Position numbers and translations under genes: made by a program
Notes under the pieces: generated by a model
The model's input: the letters and a program-made list of their open reading frames with translations, nothing else
What the model was told of the DNA's origin: nothing
Database searches by the model: none
Assembly (NCBI RefSeq): GCF_022811845.1
Contig: NZ_CP064266.1
Location: 4,340,001 to 4,404,000, forward strand
Direction of reading: 5' to 3'
DNA from: Bacillus pseudomycoides
Lineage (GTDB): Bacteria; Bacillota; Bacilli; Bacillales; Bacillaceae_G
Length of the DNA stretch: 64,000 bases
Shown: positions 35,390 through 43,775 of the stretch, piece by piece
Layout of the letters: each line of letters begins with the position of its first letter
Numbering within the stretch: the stretch's first letter is position 1

Positions 35390-36093
35390 TTCTTAGCTCC
35401 CTCCATAACCAGATACTCTTCCTCTGTTATTGGGATAAAACGTAAATACATTCCACTCTGCACATATGTAGGTGGCTCTTTAGTCGGTTGAAACAAAGAA
35501 ACAGGTGTCCGTCCAATAATATTCCAGCCACCTGGTGTTTCTAATGGATATATCCCTGTTTGACTCCCGCCAATCCCAACCGAGCCAGGTGCTATTTGTA
35601 AACGTGGTGTTTGTTTTCTAGGTGTTTCTAGCTCTTTAGACATTCCACCCAAATACGGAAAACCCGGTGTAAATCCTAGCATATAAACAAAATAAGTTGC
35701 TTCACTGTGAAGGCGAATTACATCACTCTTGCATAAGTCATGATACGCCGCAACTTCTTCTAAATCAGGTCCATATTTTCCGCCATAACAAACCGGAATT
35801 GAAATGCAATCATATTGTTTTTGAGGTTTATTTTTATTATGACAAAGTAATCTTTTCATATATTCACATACAAAATCATAAGGTGCTACTTTTCTTTCAC
35901 TTGTCTTCCATAACTTATATACATCATAATAAACCGTTAAAGAAGCAAAAGAAGGTACACACTCAATCATCCCATCAAACGGATTTCTCTTTAATAGAGC
36001 GCGTAAATTTTGCACATTTTCATATATATCCAAATCAATTTTCTCCCCAAACGTAACAACAACTGCTTGATCCCCTAACGCTGAAAATTTCAT
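35386..36093 (-). CDS. pxpB: 5-oxoprolinase subunit PxpB (KipI/AHS1 family)
   Basis: The AHS1 (KipI) component. Motifs: LGFTPGFPYLGGM, LETPRKQTPRLQIAPGSVGIGG and TPGGWNIIGRTP. 235 residues. The ATG overlaps the stop codon of the IclR gene by one base, so regulator and enzyme genes form one transcript. Works with PxpA and PxpC. Confidence 0.95.
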   Translation of the reverse strand: MKFSALGDQAVVVTFGEKIDLDIYENVQNLRALLKRNPFDGMIECVPSFASLTVYYDVYKLWKTSERKVAPYDFVCEYMKRLLCHNKNKPQKQYDCISIPVCYGGKYGPDLEEVAAYHDLCKSDVIRLHSEATYFVYMLGFTPGFPYLGGMSKELETPRKQTPRLQIAPGSVGIGGSQTGIYPLETPGGWNIIGRTPVSLFQPTKEPPTYVQSGMYLRFIPITEEEYLVMEGAKK

Positions 36094-36860
36094 TATATAC
36101 CTTCCTTTTCACCTATCCAGCCAAGTTCTTTTGAAATTTGGTGTGCCGTTTCTTTTACTTTTGTAATAAAGTTTAGAACTGCTGATTCATTGTACTCTAC
36201 TTCTAGTCCTGAAATACTAATACCAGCTATTACACGACCATCACTTGCAAAAATAGGTGCTGCAATGGCAGCTGTATGATTCTCAAGTTCCGAATAACTG
36301 ATTGTATACCCTTCTCTTTTCGCCTTACGTAACCGGCTTTGCAACTCTTCTTTATCCACTATCGTTCCATCCGCAAATCGTTGTAATTCCACACTCTCTA
36401 TATACTGCATTTGATCGTCTTCTGAAAAATACGAAAGCAAAATACGCGGACATGCTCCTGCATATAAAGGAGCACGCCGTCCAATCTCTGTATATACTCT
36501 TACTGGTTGATCTCCATCCATCTTCTCAATATAAATTGCCTCATTTTCATCTCGAATAATTAAATTGACCGCTTGACCAAGAGAATCTCTAAGCTTTTCC
36601 ATATACGGCTTTGCAATATTTCGTACCGACAATCGCTTTGAAACAAGTTGACCAAACCTTAAAAATATTAACCCAAGCCTATATGCTCCCTTTGTGGTCT
36701 TTTGTAAAAAACCCATTTCTTCAAGCGAGCCAATTAAACGGTATACGGACGTTTTTGGCATGCCTGTATGTTGAACCATTTCCGTTAACGTTAGCTCTTC
36801 ATGTTCATAAAATAGTTCTAAAATATCCATCGTCTTTACTGCCGTTTTATTTAAACTCAT
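36093..36860 (-). CDS. IclR-family transcriptional regulator of the pyroglutamate operon
   Basis: An N-terminal winged helix (about 5-65; TLTEMVQHTGMPKTSVYRL is the recognition part) and a C-terminal IclR effector domain with ISYSELENHTAAIAAPIF and VIAGISISG. I place the start at ATG 36860 (MSLNKTAV), preceded by GGGAGCTAAG; the longer frame to 36917 runs through the operator. First gene of the operon, so autoregulation through the palindrome at 36875-36891 is likely. The effector may be pyroglutamate (inference). Confidence 0.9.
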   Translation of the reverse strand: MSLNKTAVKTMDILELFYEHEELTLTEMVQHTGMPKTSVYRLIGSLEEMGFLQKTTKGAYRLGLIFLRFGQLVSKRLSVRNIAKPYMEKLRDSLGQAVNLIIRDENEAIYIEKMDGDQPVRVYTEIGRRAPLYAGACPRILLSYFSEDDQMQYIESVELQRFADGTIVDKEELQSRLRKAKREGYTISYSELENHTAAIAAPIFASDGRVIAGISISGLEVEYNESAVLNFITKVKETAHQISKELGWIGEKEGI

Positions 36861-36874
36861 CTTAGCTCCCTTAA

Positions 36875-36891
36875 GTTCCGTAATTCGGAAC
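36875..36891. promoter_or_regulatory. Palindromic operator, probably IclR-type
   Basis: GTTCCG-TAATT-CGGAAC is a perfect inverted repeat between the promoter and the iclR ribosome site, with a further half-site (AATTCCG) at 36895-36901. Confidence 0.65.
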
Positions 36892-36927
36892 ACCAATTCC
36901 GTTTTTTGAAACAACATATAATTTTAA

Positions 36928-36956
36928 ATTATAAAATATTCTTTCTTTTTAGACAA
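36928..36956 (-). promoter_or_regulatory. Sigma-A promoter of the pyroglutamate operon
   Basis: TTGTCT (36951-36956), 17 bases, then TATAAT (36928-36933) on the minus strand. Confidence 0.75.
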
Positions 36957-37074
36957 TATTTTTTCTCAAATAAAAAAAAGCATTGAAAATAACATTAAGT
37001 AGTCCAATTTTCGTGGAGAAAAACTTTAAACAACATACAAATTGGTTTACTTTTTTCGTTGACCTAAGTATTTT

Positions 37075-37221
37075 CAAGGGTATTTACAAGTAGATGGATA
37101 TAGTGGTTATCATCAAGTACCAGATGTCACCCTTGTGGGATGTTGGGCACATGCCAGACGGAAGTTTGATGAAGCCTTAAAGGCTTTACCTGATACACAG
37201 AAGGGGAAAAAAGTGAAGTAA
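37075..37221 (+). pseudogene. IS66-family transposase fragment
   Basis: The frame reads GYLQVDGYSGYHQVPDV, then LVGCWAHARRKFDEALKALP, the conserved central part of IS66 TnpC transposases, ending at TAA 37219-37221. No start and no flanking IS66 genes; about 49 codons of an over 450-residue protein remain. Confidence 0.75.
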
Positions 37222-37227
37222 ACAAAA

Positions 37228-37272
37228 AAGTAACTCCAAAATCAACTTTTATTGTTTATTTTGGAGTTACTT
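37228..37272. terminator. Terminator downstream of MFS gene
   Basis: AAGTAACTCCAAAAT pairs with ATTTTGGAGTTACTT over a 15-base loop. Confidence 0.8.
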
Positions 37273-37310
37273 TACGTTCACTTTTAGAATGTGATAAAAA
37301 TTTTAAATGC

Positions 37311-38513
37311 TCACGCTACGCTGCGATAATTTTCTTGTTTTTCTTTTTTCTGATTAGGTGGTTGAATTAAAATAGCGATAATAAATGACACGACACACAA
37401 TACGCCAATCACCATAAAAGTTGGTTTAAATCCACCTAGAATTGCACCGATAAAGGAACCTGCGAGCGCTCCAAAACCAAAGCCTTGATACACGATTCCG
37501 TAGTTTTTACTATGATTTATTAGACCAAAGAAATCACCAACAATAGCTGGGAAAATAGTGATATTTCCACCAAAACAAAAAGCAACGCTTGCTACACAGA
37601 CGAAATAAATGCCATAATTTAAATCCACAAAACTGAGAACAAAGACAGACGTAGCTATAACGACAAACGTTGAGGTAACAATTTTTAAACGGCCGATTTT
37701 ATCTGACAACGGTCCCAAAATGATTCGGCCAAGCGTATTAAAGATCGCAACCATAGCGACAGCATTAGCTGCTGTTGCTGCGCTAAGCCCTACAAGTTGA
37801 ACACCGATATCTTTTACCATGCCAATTAAGTATAAGCCACTCATACATGATGTAAATAACATAATAAATAACAGATAAACTTCTTTTGTGCGTATCATTT
37901 CTCTTGTTGTATAGTCATGACTTTTTGTTTCATGAACTGTATCTTGTTCAGCGGCCTTATGGATAAAACAAGCGCCTATCACTATCATAACTGCAACAAT
38001 TAAGCCCCAATATAAAAACGCTTGTGATACACCAACTGAATCAATGAACTTAGTGTTAATGTATTTAAAAATTAGGCTACCCATGCCATATGCGGAGACA
38101 GATATACCAGCAATTAAACCTTTACGCTCTGGAAACCACTTTATTAAATTGGATAGTGTGGTAATATATGCTGTACCATCTGCGTAACCTACAACAACTC
38201 CTGCTAGTACATAAAGCATTAGTAATGAGGAAACTTGTGAACTAAGCATCAAGCCAATTCCTAAGGCTAATCCCGCTATCATAATGAGTTTACGAAGTCC
38301 CCATTTCTCTTGTAATTTACTCGCAAACATAGTTGAAAATGCTAAAGAAAGGCTAGTGATTGAGAAGGTTATAGCAACAGTGTTAAGACTCCAGCCGTAT
38401 TTACTCACTAAAGGCTGATTGAATAAGCTCCATGTATATATCGTTCCAAGTCCCATTTGTACTATGACTGTACCGAGGACAACAAGCCATGGATTAACAG
38501 ATGATTGTTTCAT
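37311..38513 (-). CDS. MFS transporter, oxalate/formate antiporter (OFA) family
   Basis: A 400-residue twelve-helix secondary transporter. The N-terminal WLVVLGTVIVQMGLGTIYTWS is typical of OFA-type carriers; between helices 2-3 and 8-9 lie SKLQEKWGLRKL and GPLSDKIGRLKIV (MFS signature A). A charged loop (HKAAEQDTVHETKSHD) marks the middle. It overlaps the stop of a short upstream ORF by four bases (GTATGA). Substrate is probably a small organic anion; unproven. Confidence 0.88.
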   Translation of the reverse strand: MKQSSVNPWLVVLGTVIVQMGLGTIYTWSLFNQPLVSKYGWSLNTVAITFSITSLSLAFSTMFASKLQEKWGLRKLIMIAGLALGIGLMLSSQVSSLLMLYVLAGVVVGYADGTAYITTLSNLIKWFPERKGLIAGISVSAYGMGSLIFKYINTKFIDSVGVSQAFLYWGLIVAVMIVIGACFIHKAAEQDTVHETKSHDYTTREMIRTKEVYLLFIMLFTSCMSGLYLIGMVKDIGVQLVGLSAATAANAVAMVAIFNTLGRIILGPLSDKIGRLKIVTSTFVVIATSVFVLSFVDLNYGIYFVCVASVAFCFGGNITIFPAIVGDFFGLINHSKNYGIVYQGFGFGALAGSFIGAILGGFKPTFMVIGVLCVVSFIIAILIQPPNQKKEKQENYRSVA

Positions 38514-38623
38514 ACCATCCCTTCCTCTCTTTTTATTTCGATTCTATTCAATAATCGTCTATCGACGTTTTTTATAACCACAATACAACATGTTAGAAAA
38601 TTGTATACTTTTTTTGTACTCAT
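38510..38623 (-). CDS. Possible 37-residue leader ORF coupled to the MFS gene
   Basis: ATG 38623 follows AGAGGTGG and gives MSTKKVYNFLTCCIVVI... ending EEGMV, its stop overlapping the transporter start (ATGA). Lys/Arg-rich and with one hydrophobic patch. It could be a translational coupler or leader, or a real small protein. The GAGGAAGGGATG at its end doubles as the transporter ribosome site. Confidence 0.4.
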   Translation of the reverse strand: MSTKKVYNFLTCCIVVIKNVDRRLLNRIEIKREEGMV

Positions 38624-38677
38624 TTTCGCCACCTCTTTCGATTTAATAGCTTTATTGTATAGGATATAAGTGGTCGT

Positions 38678-38689
38678 GTAAGCACTTAC
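38678..38689. promoter_or_regulatory. Palindrome in the MFS promoter
   Basis: GTAAGTGCTTAC is a perfect 12-base palindrome overlapping a -35-like TTGTAA; TATATC lies 17 bases downstream on the minus strand. Probable operator. Confidence 0.45.
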
Positions 38690-38742
38690 AACATAGAACG
38701 TCAAATATATGAAATCAATTACAGAAAAAGAAGGATGAAATA

Positions 38743-38778
38743 CAAAAAGCTGCTTGTTAAATACGAAACAGCTTCTTT
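38743..38778. terminator. Weak terminator
   Basis: AAAGCTGCTT pairs with AAACAGCTT (interrupted), then TCTTTAATT. Lies between the 39-residue ORF and the MFS promoter. Confidence 0.45.
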
Positions 38779-38813
38779 AATTCTTTTGCATAAGTACAGC
38801 TTACAGGTACTTT

Positions 38814-38933
38814 TCAATCCTCTTTCATAATTAAATTATACGTAAAGTTAAACCACGGCTGGATTTCATAAATATGATTTGCATTTACATATTTATGTAT
38901 TTTAGCAGTAGGGTGAAGAACTAGTTCATTCAT
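38814..38933 (-). CDS. 39-residue hypothetical protein
   Basis: ATG 38933 after GAAAGGAAGGA encodes MNELVLHPTAKIHKYVNANH and ends IMKED. The start at 38996 in the longer frame has no ribosome site. No family recognised; good ribosome site and a following hairpin support expression. Confidence 0.45.
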   Translation of the reverse strand: MNELVLHPTAKIHKYVNANHIYEIQPWFNFTYNLIMKED

Positions 38934-39002
38934 ATCTATCCTTCCTTTCTTTTTACACAATAACACTTGTGTAATTGTGTAGTAAAAATTTTTCAAACCT
39001 TT

Positions 39003-39212
39003 TTAAAATAGTGCAAGTTGTTCTCTTAGTTCCTCATTTTGTTGTGGAACACCCTTCTTACTAATAGGAGGTGAGATAACTTCTTCTCTTATTACACCTG
39101 GAGATAGAGAAGTATGTACTGGTTGCTTAACTGTATTGGTTATATTGCTAGTTTCTTGTTTCTTTTGAATTGACTTTCTCTTTTTACAACGCTGTTTTCG
39201 TAAGAATTGTTG
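39003..39212 (-). pseudogene. Orphan C-terminal reading frame, unknown
   Basis: The minus strand is open from TAG near 39215 to TAA 39003: QQFLRKQRCKKRKSIQKKQE, a Pro/Ser-rich linker (PVHTSLSPGV), REEVISPPISKK and NEELREQLALF. There is no start codon or ribosome site, so it looks like the tail of a larger deleted protein. Basic, low-complexity and unrecognised. Confidence 0.35.
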
Positions 39213-39278
39213 CTATCTTGACCATACTGATAAAAGGTTGACTTTCAACTAGTAAATTGGATTTAAAGGAGGGTTAAC

Positions 39279-39755
39279 ATGAAAGATGAATTAAGTATAA
39301 ATATCTATTTAGGTGAAACTGATACTCCGTTTTCAAGATATTATAGCTCAGATGATGTCCACCTAAGCTCTGACCTTGAAGATTTTATTTTGTCAAAGCT
39401 ACACAGTGGCAAAAGAAAAGAAGTAGAAATATTTTTTTCGGGTCAGAATGATTTTGACGAAAAGTCATTGAAGACTGCCACATTTAACACCTTTTCTAGC
39501 CTTTTGAACGAAGAGGAATATACATATGCTAGAAATGTCAAAAAGGCTATTGTTTTGTTTGTGATTGGTATTATTGTTGGGGTGATATTCTTGAAGCTTT
39601 CAAGCAATCATGCCTATATTGCAGGAGTATTAAGCATTGTGTGTTGGGTTTTTGTTTGGTCAGGTACAGAGGTTTATTTTTTTGAAAATCAGCAAATCAA
39701 ACGAAATATTAGAAAATGCAAGAATATTCTAAATGGTAATGTGCACAAAAAATAG
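39279..39755 (+). CDS. Membrane protein with two C-terminal helices, unknown
   Basis: A 158-residue protein. A soluble, acidic N-terminal half (about 1-85, EVEIFFSGQNDFDEKS) is followed by two hydrophobic helices (about 90-108 and 113-130) and a basic tail (NIRKCKNIL). AAAGGAGGGT precedes ATG, an excellent site. The arrangement suggests a cytoplasmic sensor or immunity-like domain tethered to the membrane; the family was not recognised. Monocistronic. Confidence 0.7.
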   Translation: MKDELSINIYLGETDTPFSRYYSSDDVHLSSDLEDFILSKLHSGKRKEVEIFFSGQNDFDEKSLKTATFNTFSSLLNEEEYTYARNVKKAIVLFVIGIIVGVIFLKLSSNHAYIAGVLSIVCWVFVWSGTEVYFFENQQIKRNIRKCKNILNGNVHKK

Positions 39756-39888
39756 AATTTTAGTGAATATTTACATTTATGAAGCTGATTTTCGGATTCT
39801 ATCTTGTGCATTTATTTGGGATATTGTTTGGACTTGGAAATCGTGATGAAGATTAATATCGCCATACGAAGAAAGCGTTCATAAATAC

Positions 39889-39922
39889 CTAAGACCTGGA
39901 TTTAATCTAAGGTCTTATTTTT
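39889..39922 (+). terminator. Terminator of the 158-residue membrane protein gene
   Basis: AAGACCT pairs with AGGTCTT, then ATTTTTAT. The stretch from 39756 to 40118 otherwise holds no gene. Confidence 0.65.
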
Positions 39923-40050
39923 ATCGCAAAAAAACAACAATCTATACGAAAAGAGCCTTTTACAAAGAGGTTCGGGATCTTTATATTTTCCATCACGGAT
40001 TGATAGAGAAATAGTAAATGAAATTATATCAGCGTTTCGACAAACAACGT

Positions 40051-40080
40051 CAAAAAACAGGAGGCTGCTGCCTCCTGTTT
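40051..40080 (-). terminator. Terminator of the signal peptidase gene
   Basis: AAACAGGAGG pairs perfectly with CCTCCTGTTT over six bases, with a T run on the minus strand. Confidence 0.88.
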
Positions 40081-40118
40081 CCCAGCGCTCTGAAAAACAT
40101 ATTTAAAAAGCACTCTCT

Positions 40119-40673
40119 TTAATGCAACGCTCTTACTTGCTGCAACGGCCAAAATACCGCTTCACCTTTTCCGACAATTTGATCTTCAGAAACAAATCCA
40201 AACATGCGGCTATCTTTTGAGACTTGACGATTATCTCCTAACACAAATACTTGACCTTCTGGAACTTTTTCTTTTCCAGTTTTTTGCTCTAACGTGAAAT
40301 CAGGAGTTAACTTCCCTTTACCTACCTGCTCCTTATAATCTGTTAAATATGGTTCATCAACCGCTTTTCCATTCACATATAATACGTCATTTTTATACTC
40401 AATCGTATCCCCCGGTAAGCCAATTACTCGCTTCACTAAATCATATCCTTCTTTTCCATGAAACACGATAATATCAAAGCGATTCAAACCTTGTATATTA
40501 TAACCAATTTTATTGACGAGGACACGCTCATTATTTTCTAAAGTAGGCATCATAGACTCACCTTGTACGAGAGAAGGTGTAAATAAAATACCACGTACAA
40601 TTAAAGCGATTCCTATTGTAATTCCTATTGTTTTAATCCATGAAACAATTTCTTTTTTCTTGCTTTTCTCCAT
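40119..40673 (-). CDS. lepB: Type I signal peptidase (SipS/SipT-like)
   Basis: A membrane serine peptidase of family S26 that removes secretory signal peptides outside the cell. One N-terminal helix (about 12-32), box B GESMMPTL with Ser40, box D VKRVIGLPGD with Lys81 as general base, and box E VLGDNR. 184 residues is typical of Bacillus Sip proteins. AGGGGAAAAG precedes ATG. Ends with a strong terminator. Confidence 0.95.
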   Translation of the reverse strand: MEKSKKKEIVSWIKTIGITIGIALIVRGILFTPSLVQGESMMPTLENNERVLVNKIGYNIQGLNRFDIIVFHGKEGYDLVKRVIGLPGDTIEYKNDVLYVNGKAVDEPYLTDYKEQVGKGKLTPDFTLEQKTGKEKVPEGQVFVLGDNRQVSKDSRMFGFVSEDQIVGKGEAVFWPLQQVRALH

Positions 40674-40694
40674 CTTTTCCCCTCTTCTCTAACA

Positions 40695-41378
40695 TTATAA
40701 GGATTTTGTTAATCCTACTAAGTCTTGTACAGATTCTTTATTTATTTCAGCAAAACAAGACTTACCTTCTCGAACTGCAGTACCAACATGAGCTTCTGAA
40801 ATCCCTGTTTCGTTCAATAGTCGCTCGATATTTTCTTTTGTCACACCACTTCCAACAATGAGCTGGATATCACCTTGACTTACTTTTTGCATTTTATGAA
40901 GTACAGAAATATTCTCTTCTATCTTCCCTTGACCACCAGAAGTTAAAATGTGGGTTACCTTTTCAAAATCACGTAATGTTTGAACCGCACCAACAAGATC
41001 GTCCACTTCATCTATTGCACGATGAAATGTGACATTCATTCCATCTACACTAGATAATAAATCAGCTAATTTTTCTTCATCAATTTGATTTTGTTCATTC
41101 AATACACCTAATACAATACCCGCTGCACCAAGTTCTTGTGCAATTCGAATATCTTCTTTCATCATTTCGATTTCTTCTTCTATATATATAAATGACTTAG
41201 CATGAGGACGAATCATAACATGAATAGGTATGTTTACGGCTTTCACCGCTTTTTTTATAAAAGCATAACTTGGTGTTAATCCACCTTCTGTATATGCTGA
41301 AATGAGCTCAATTCGATTTCCGCCAGCTTTTTCAATTCGCTTCACATCTTCTAAACAAGTTGCAATAACCTCTAGCAT
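40695..41378 (-). CDS. cutC: CutC family protein (copper homeostasis)
   Basis: A TIM-barrel CutC-type protein of unclear biochemistry, named for copper tolerance in E. coli. LEVIATCLEDVKRIEKAGG, NRIELISAYTEGGLTPS, VMIRPHAKSF and TSGGQGKIEENI are the conserved stretches. I use ATG 41378, preceded by AGAGGTAAG; the longer frame to 41450 has no ribosome site. 227 residues. Separated by about 20 bases from lepB on the same strand, so the two may be cotranscribed. Confidence 0.9.
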   Translation of the reverse strand: MLEVIATCLEDVKRIEKAGGNRIELISAYTEGGLTPSYAFIKKAVKAVNIPIHVMIRPHAKSFIYIEEEIEMMKEDIRIAQELGAAGIVLGVLNEQNQIDEEKLADLLSSVDGMNVTFHRAIDEVDDLVGAVQTLRDFEKVTHILTSGGQGKIEENISVLHKMQKVSQGDIQLIVGSGVTKENIERLLNETGISEAHVGTAVREGKSCFAEINKESVQDLVGLTKSL

Positions 41379-41682
41379 GAAACTTACCTCTTTTCGTACT
41401 TTTTCCACATTATTATACCGTAGTATAAATCCGAAACATAGGTTTCTCATATAAAACTTGAAAAAAGGAATGAAAAAGAAAGATTTTTCAAACTCCCGTA
41501 AAGTTTAGAAAAACAAGTTCGGTCCCTTAAAGTAGCGAACTTATTTTTCACGTTAGGGCTTTTGGTATACTTGAGAAACATCTGAATTCTTTTTCTTTAT
41601 TTCCATAATTACTATATTTCTGTTATTCTTTTAATATATTTCTAAATTTTGGCACAAACAATACAAGGAGGCTCATTATACG
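41379..41682. other. Divergent region between cutC and the M23 peptidase gene
   Basis: No ORF. It holds an AAGTTCG/CGAACTT hairpin with T runs on both sides (41515-41548). Confidence 0.4.
41515..41548. terminator. Hairpin with U-tract, direction unclear
   Basis: AAGTTCG pairs with CGAACTT over 14 bases, followed by ATTTTT on the plus strand. Neither flanking gene ends here; on the minus strand it would lie in the cutC leader, so attenuation is possible. Confidence 0.5.
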
Positions 41683-42831
41683 ATGAATATGAAAGCTACA
41701 ACATTGACAGCAACAACTATTGCAATCGCTTCTCTTTTTCCATCCACTACTGAAGCAGATACGCAAACAACAGCTGTACAACCAAAGAGCAACGCAGAAA
41801 TCGGATACGTAACACTTGATAACGTTCAACTATATCAAGAAAGTACAACAAATAGTGATTCCCTTGGAAATATTTCATATAACACACCTGTGATCATTCT
41901 CGAAACTACACATAACTGGTATAAAGTAAACTCCCAACACAAAATCGGCTACATCCAAAAATCTAATTTATCTTTGAAAAAACTAAATCAACAGCATCCC
42001 CAACACATCGTAACTGCAGACGCTTTAAATATTCGTTCAAAACCAAGTATACAATCGTCCATTATTGACATACTACCAAATGGGGCATTTATCTCCGTCC
42101 AAGAAACACATCACGACTGGTATCTCATCTCTCACAACGGACAAAAAGGATACGTAAAAAAAGAATTTGTATCCAATCGTTCACAATCATTCGTTAAAGG
42201 GATTACAATTCAAAACAATGCTTACTACGTTGCAACTCCTAGATTAAAAGTGCGAAGCGGCACAGGGACAAACACTGCTGTTATTGGCTCTTTACAAAAC
42301 GGAACACAACTTCAAGTCGTTGGTACTGTAGGTACATGGTATAAAATTCGTTTTGGCTCTGGATATGGGTATGTTGCAAAACATTATGTATTACAAAATA
42401 ATCAACAAGAAAAATCCACGTCACCTTCTATACCTGCTGTTTTTAAATTCCCAACACAAGGACAAGTTAGTTCAAACTTTGAGGTCAGATGGGGACAAAT
42501 GCATTACGGTATCGATTTTACGGCAACTGGAGATATGCCTATTCATGCTGCAGCTGCTGGAAAAGTGATCAAATCTTACTATTCTAACAGCTATGGGAAC
42601 GTCGTATTCGTCACGCATTACATAAAAGGAAAATTATATACAACTGTTTATGCACATATGAAAAACCGATCTGTTCAAGTCGGAGATCGTGTTCAAACTG
42701 GACAAATATTAGGTCAGATGGGGAATACTGGACATTCAACTGGGCAACATCTTCATTTTGAATTACATAATGGGGAATGGAATTTTGAAAAAACAAATGC
42801 AGTTGATCCACTCCCTTACTTGGTTAGGTAG
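41683..42831 (+). CDS. Secreted peptidoglycan hydrolase: three SH3b domains and M23 peptidase
   Basis: A cell-wall endopeptidase. Signal peptide (1-25, cleaved near TEADT), three bacterial SH3 domains (about 42-95, 108-165, 183-236) that bind wall, and an M23/LytM domain (about 255-375) with the zinc ligands His274 and Asp278 in MHYGIDF and His358 in QHLHFE. All ligands are present, so it should be active. ACAAGGAGG precedes ATG. A small membrane-protein gene follows within ten bases and is probably cotranscribed. May act in sporulation, daughter-cell separation or wall turnover. Confidence 0.92.
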   Translation: MNMKATTLTATTIAIASLFPSTTEADTQTTAVQPKSNAEIGYVTLDNVQLYQESTTNSDSLGNISYNTPVIILETTHNWYKVNSQHKIGYIQKSNLSLKKLNQQHPQHIVTADALNIRSKPSIQSSIIDILPNGAFISVQETHHDWYLISHNGQKGYVKKEFVSNRSQSFVKGITIQNNAYYVATPRLKVRSGTGTNTAVIGSLQNGTQLQVVGTVGTWYKIRFGSGYGYVAKHYVLQNNQQEKSTSPSIPAVFKFPTQGQVSSNFEVRWGQMHYGIDFTATGDMPIHAAAAGKVIKSYYSNSYGNVVFVTHYIKGKLYTTVYAHMKNRSVQVGDRVQTGQILGQMGNTGHSTGQHLHFELHNGEWNFEKTNAVDPLPYLVR

Positions 42832-42841
42832 GTAACACCTT

Positions 42842-43186
42842 ATGCTGCGTAATATTCCATTAGTCATTGAGTACCTAGCTTTTTTCGGCCTAATCTGTTG
42901 CTTCATTATTTATGATACAAATATATATTTTTTAAGTATGCTCATCCTATTTGTATGCTGTGAAATATTATTAGAAGTATTTAAAATACGCTTCAAAAAA
43001 TACATTTCTCATTTATATACAGCACTCATTATTACCTTTTGTTTCATCACTAATTTAAAGATTGATGGTCTATTTATAACGAGTATGTTCCCTGTATTTT
43101 TTATAAGCGTTCTTCTTATCATATCCCAATATATTTACGTATCTGAACGTCACAAACAAGAAGATAAAGAGACAAAAATTGTATAG
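42842..43186 (+). CDS. Four-helix membrane protein, unknown
   Basis: A 114-residue protein with four hydrophobic segments and a basic/acidic tail (SERHKQEDKETKIV). ATG 42842 overlaps a GGTAGGTAA ribosome site left by the end of the M23 gene, ten bases away, so it is translationally linked to it. The pairing suggests a partner that anchors or controls the hydrolase, which is inference. Confidence 0.65.
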   Translation: MLRNIPLVIEYLAFFGLICCFIIYDTNIYFLSMLILFVCCEILLEVFKIRFKKYISHLYTALIITFCFITNLKIDGLFITSMFPVFFISVLLIISQYIYVSERHKQEDKETKIV

Positions 43187-43211
43187 CCTTTCCTAACATA
43201 TATATCCATGT

Positions 43212-43252
43212 AAAAAACCACTTTTGAAATGTGCTTCAAAAGTGGTTTTCTC
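43212..43252. terminator. Strong bidirectional terminator
   Basis: AAAACCACTTTTGAA pairs perfectly with TTCAAAAGTGGTTTT. Confidence 0.9.
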
Positions 43253-43270
43253 TGCATAAAGTATTTCGCT

Positions 43271-43498
43271 TCATAACTCCATACGGTTTAAAATATCTTT
43301 TAATGCCTTTAACTCTTCAACCGTCAATGTAACGCCTTTTCCCATTTTGTCATGCTCCGGTGCCCAATCACGCAGGTCATATTTTGGCTCTTTCTCGTTC
43401 CAACTGATTAAGTTGAGCTCTTTATTCCAGCCTTTAGGTGACTGTGATATAGCTCCAAAAGTTTCTTTAATATCAAATTTGATTTCTGCCACGATCAT
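43271..43498 (-). CDS. ydbC: YdbC-family PC4-like ssDNA-binding protein
   Basis: A 75-residue PC4/p15-type nucleic-acid-binding protein. IKFDIKETFGAIS, GWNKELNLISWNEKEPKYDLRDW and the C-terminal helix TLTVEELKALKDIL match YdbC, which binds single-stranded DNA as a dimer. AAAGGGGGAA precedes ATG. Usually single-gene, as here. Confidence 0.9.
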   Translation of the reverse strand: MIVAEIKFDIKETFGAISQSPKGWNKELNLISWNEKEPKYDLRDWAPEHDKMGKGVTLTVEELKALKDILNRMEL

Positions 43499-43735
43499 TC
43501 CCCCTTTAACATATATATATTCCCTAATTACCTCTCCTACATTCTCTCATATCTTATATCGATAGAGCTAATTTCCTGCATGTCAATCGATATAACTTCT
43601 TTTCAGCGTATTGAGAATCAAGAGCCAGCAAGCTTTTATTTTTGTCATTATTTATCGAACCGTCGATATATTTGAAAAATCGCCGATAAAATTTCATTTA
43701 TCATCTTCCCTAATATACTTCATTCTCCACACCTC

Positions 43736-43770
43736 AAAAAAAAGACTTCGATATACATCGAAGCCCTTTT
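43736..43770 (-). terminator. Terminator of the S-box transporter operon
   Basis: GGGCTTCGAT and ATCGAAGTC pair over four bases, followed by T8 on the minus strand. Confidence 0.85.
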
Positions 43771-43775
43771 CATAC

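Noticed and set aside
37015..37075. Upstream continuation of the IS66 fragment as a full transposase gene
   Set aside because: The frame breaks just before 37075 and no further IS66 sequence is recognisable.
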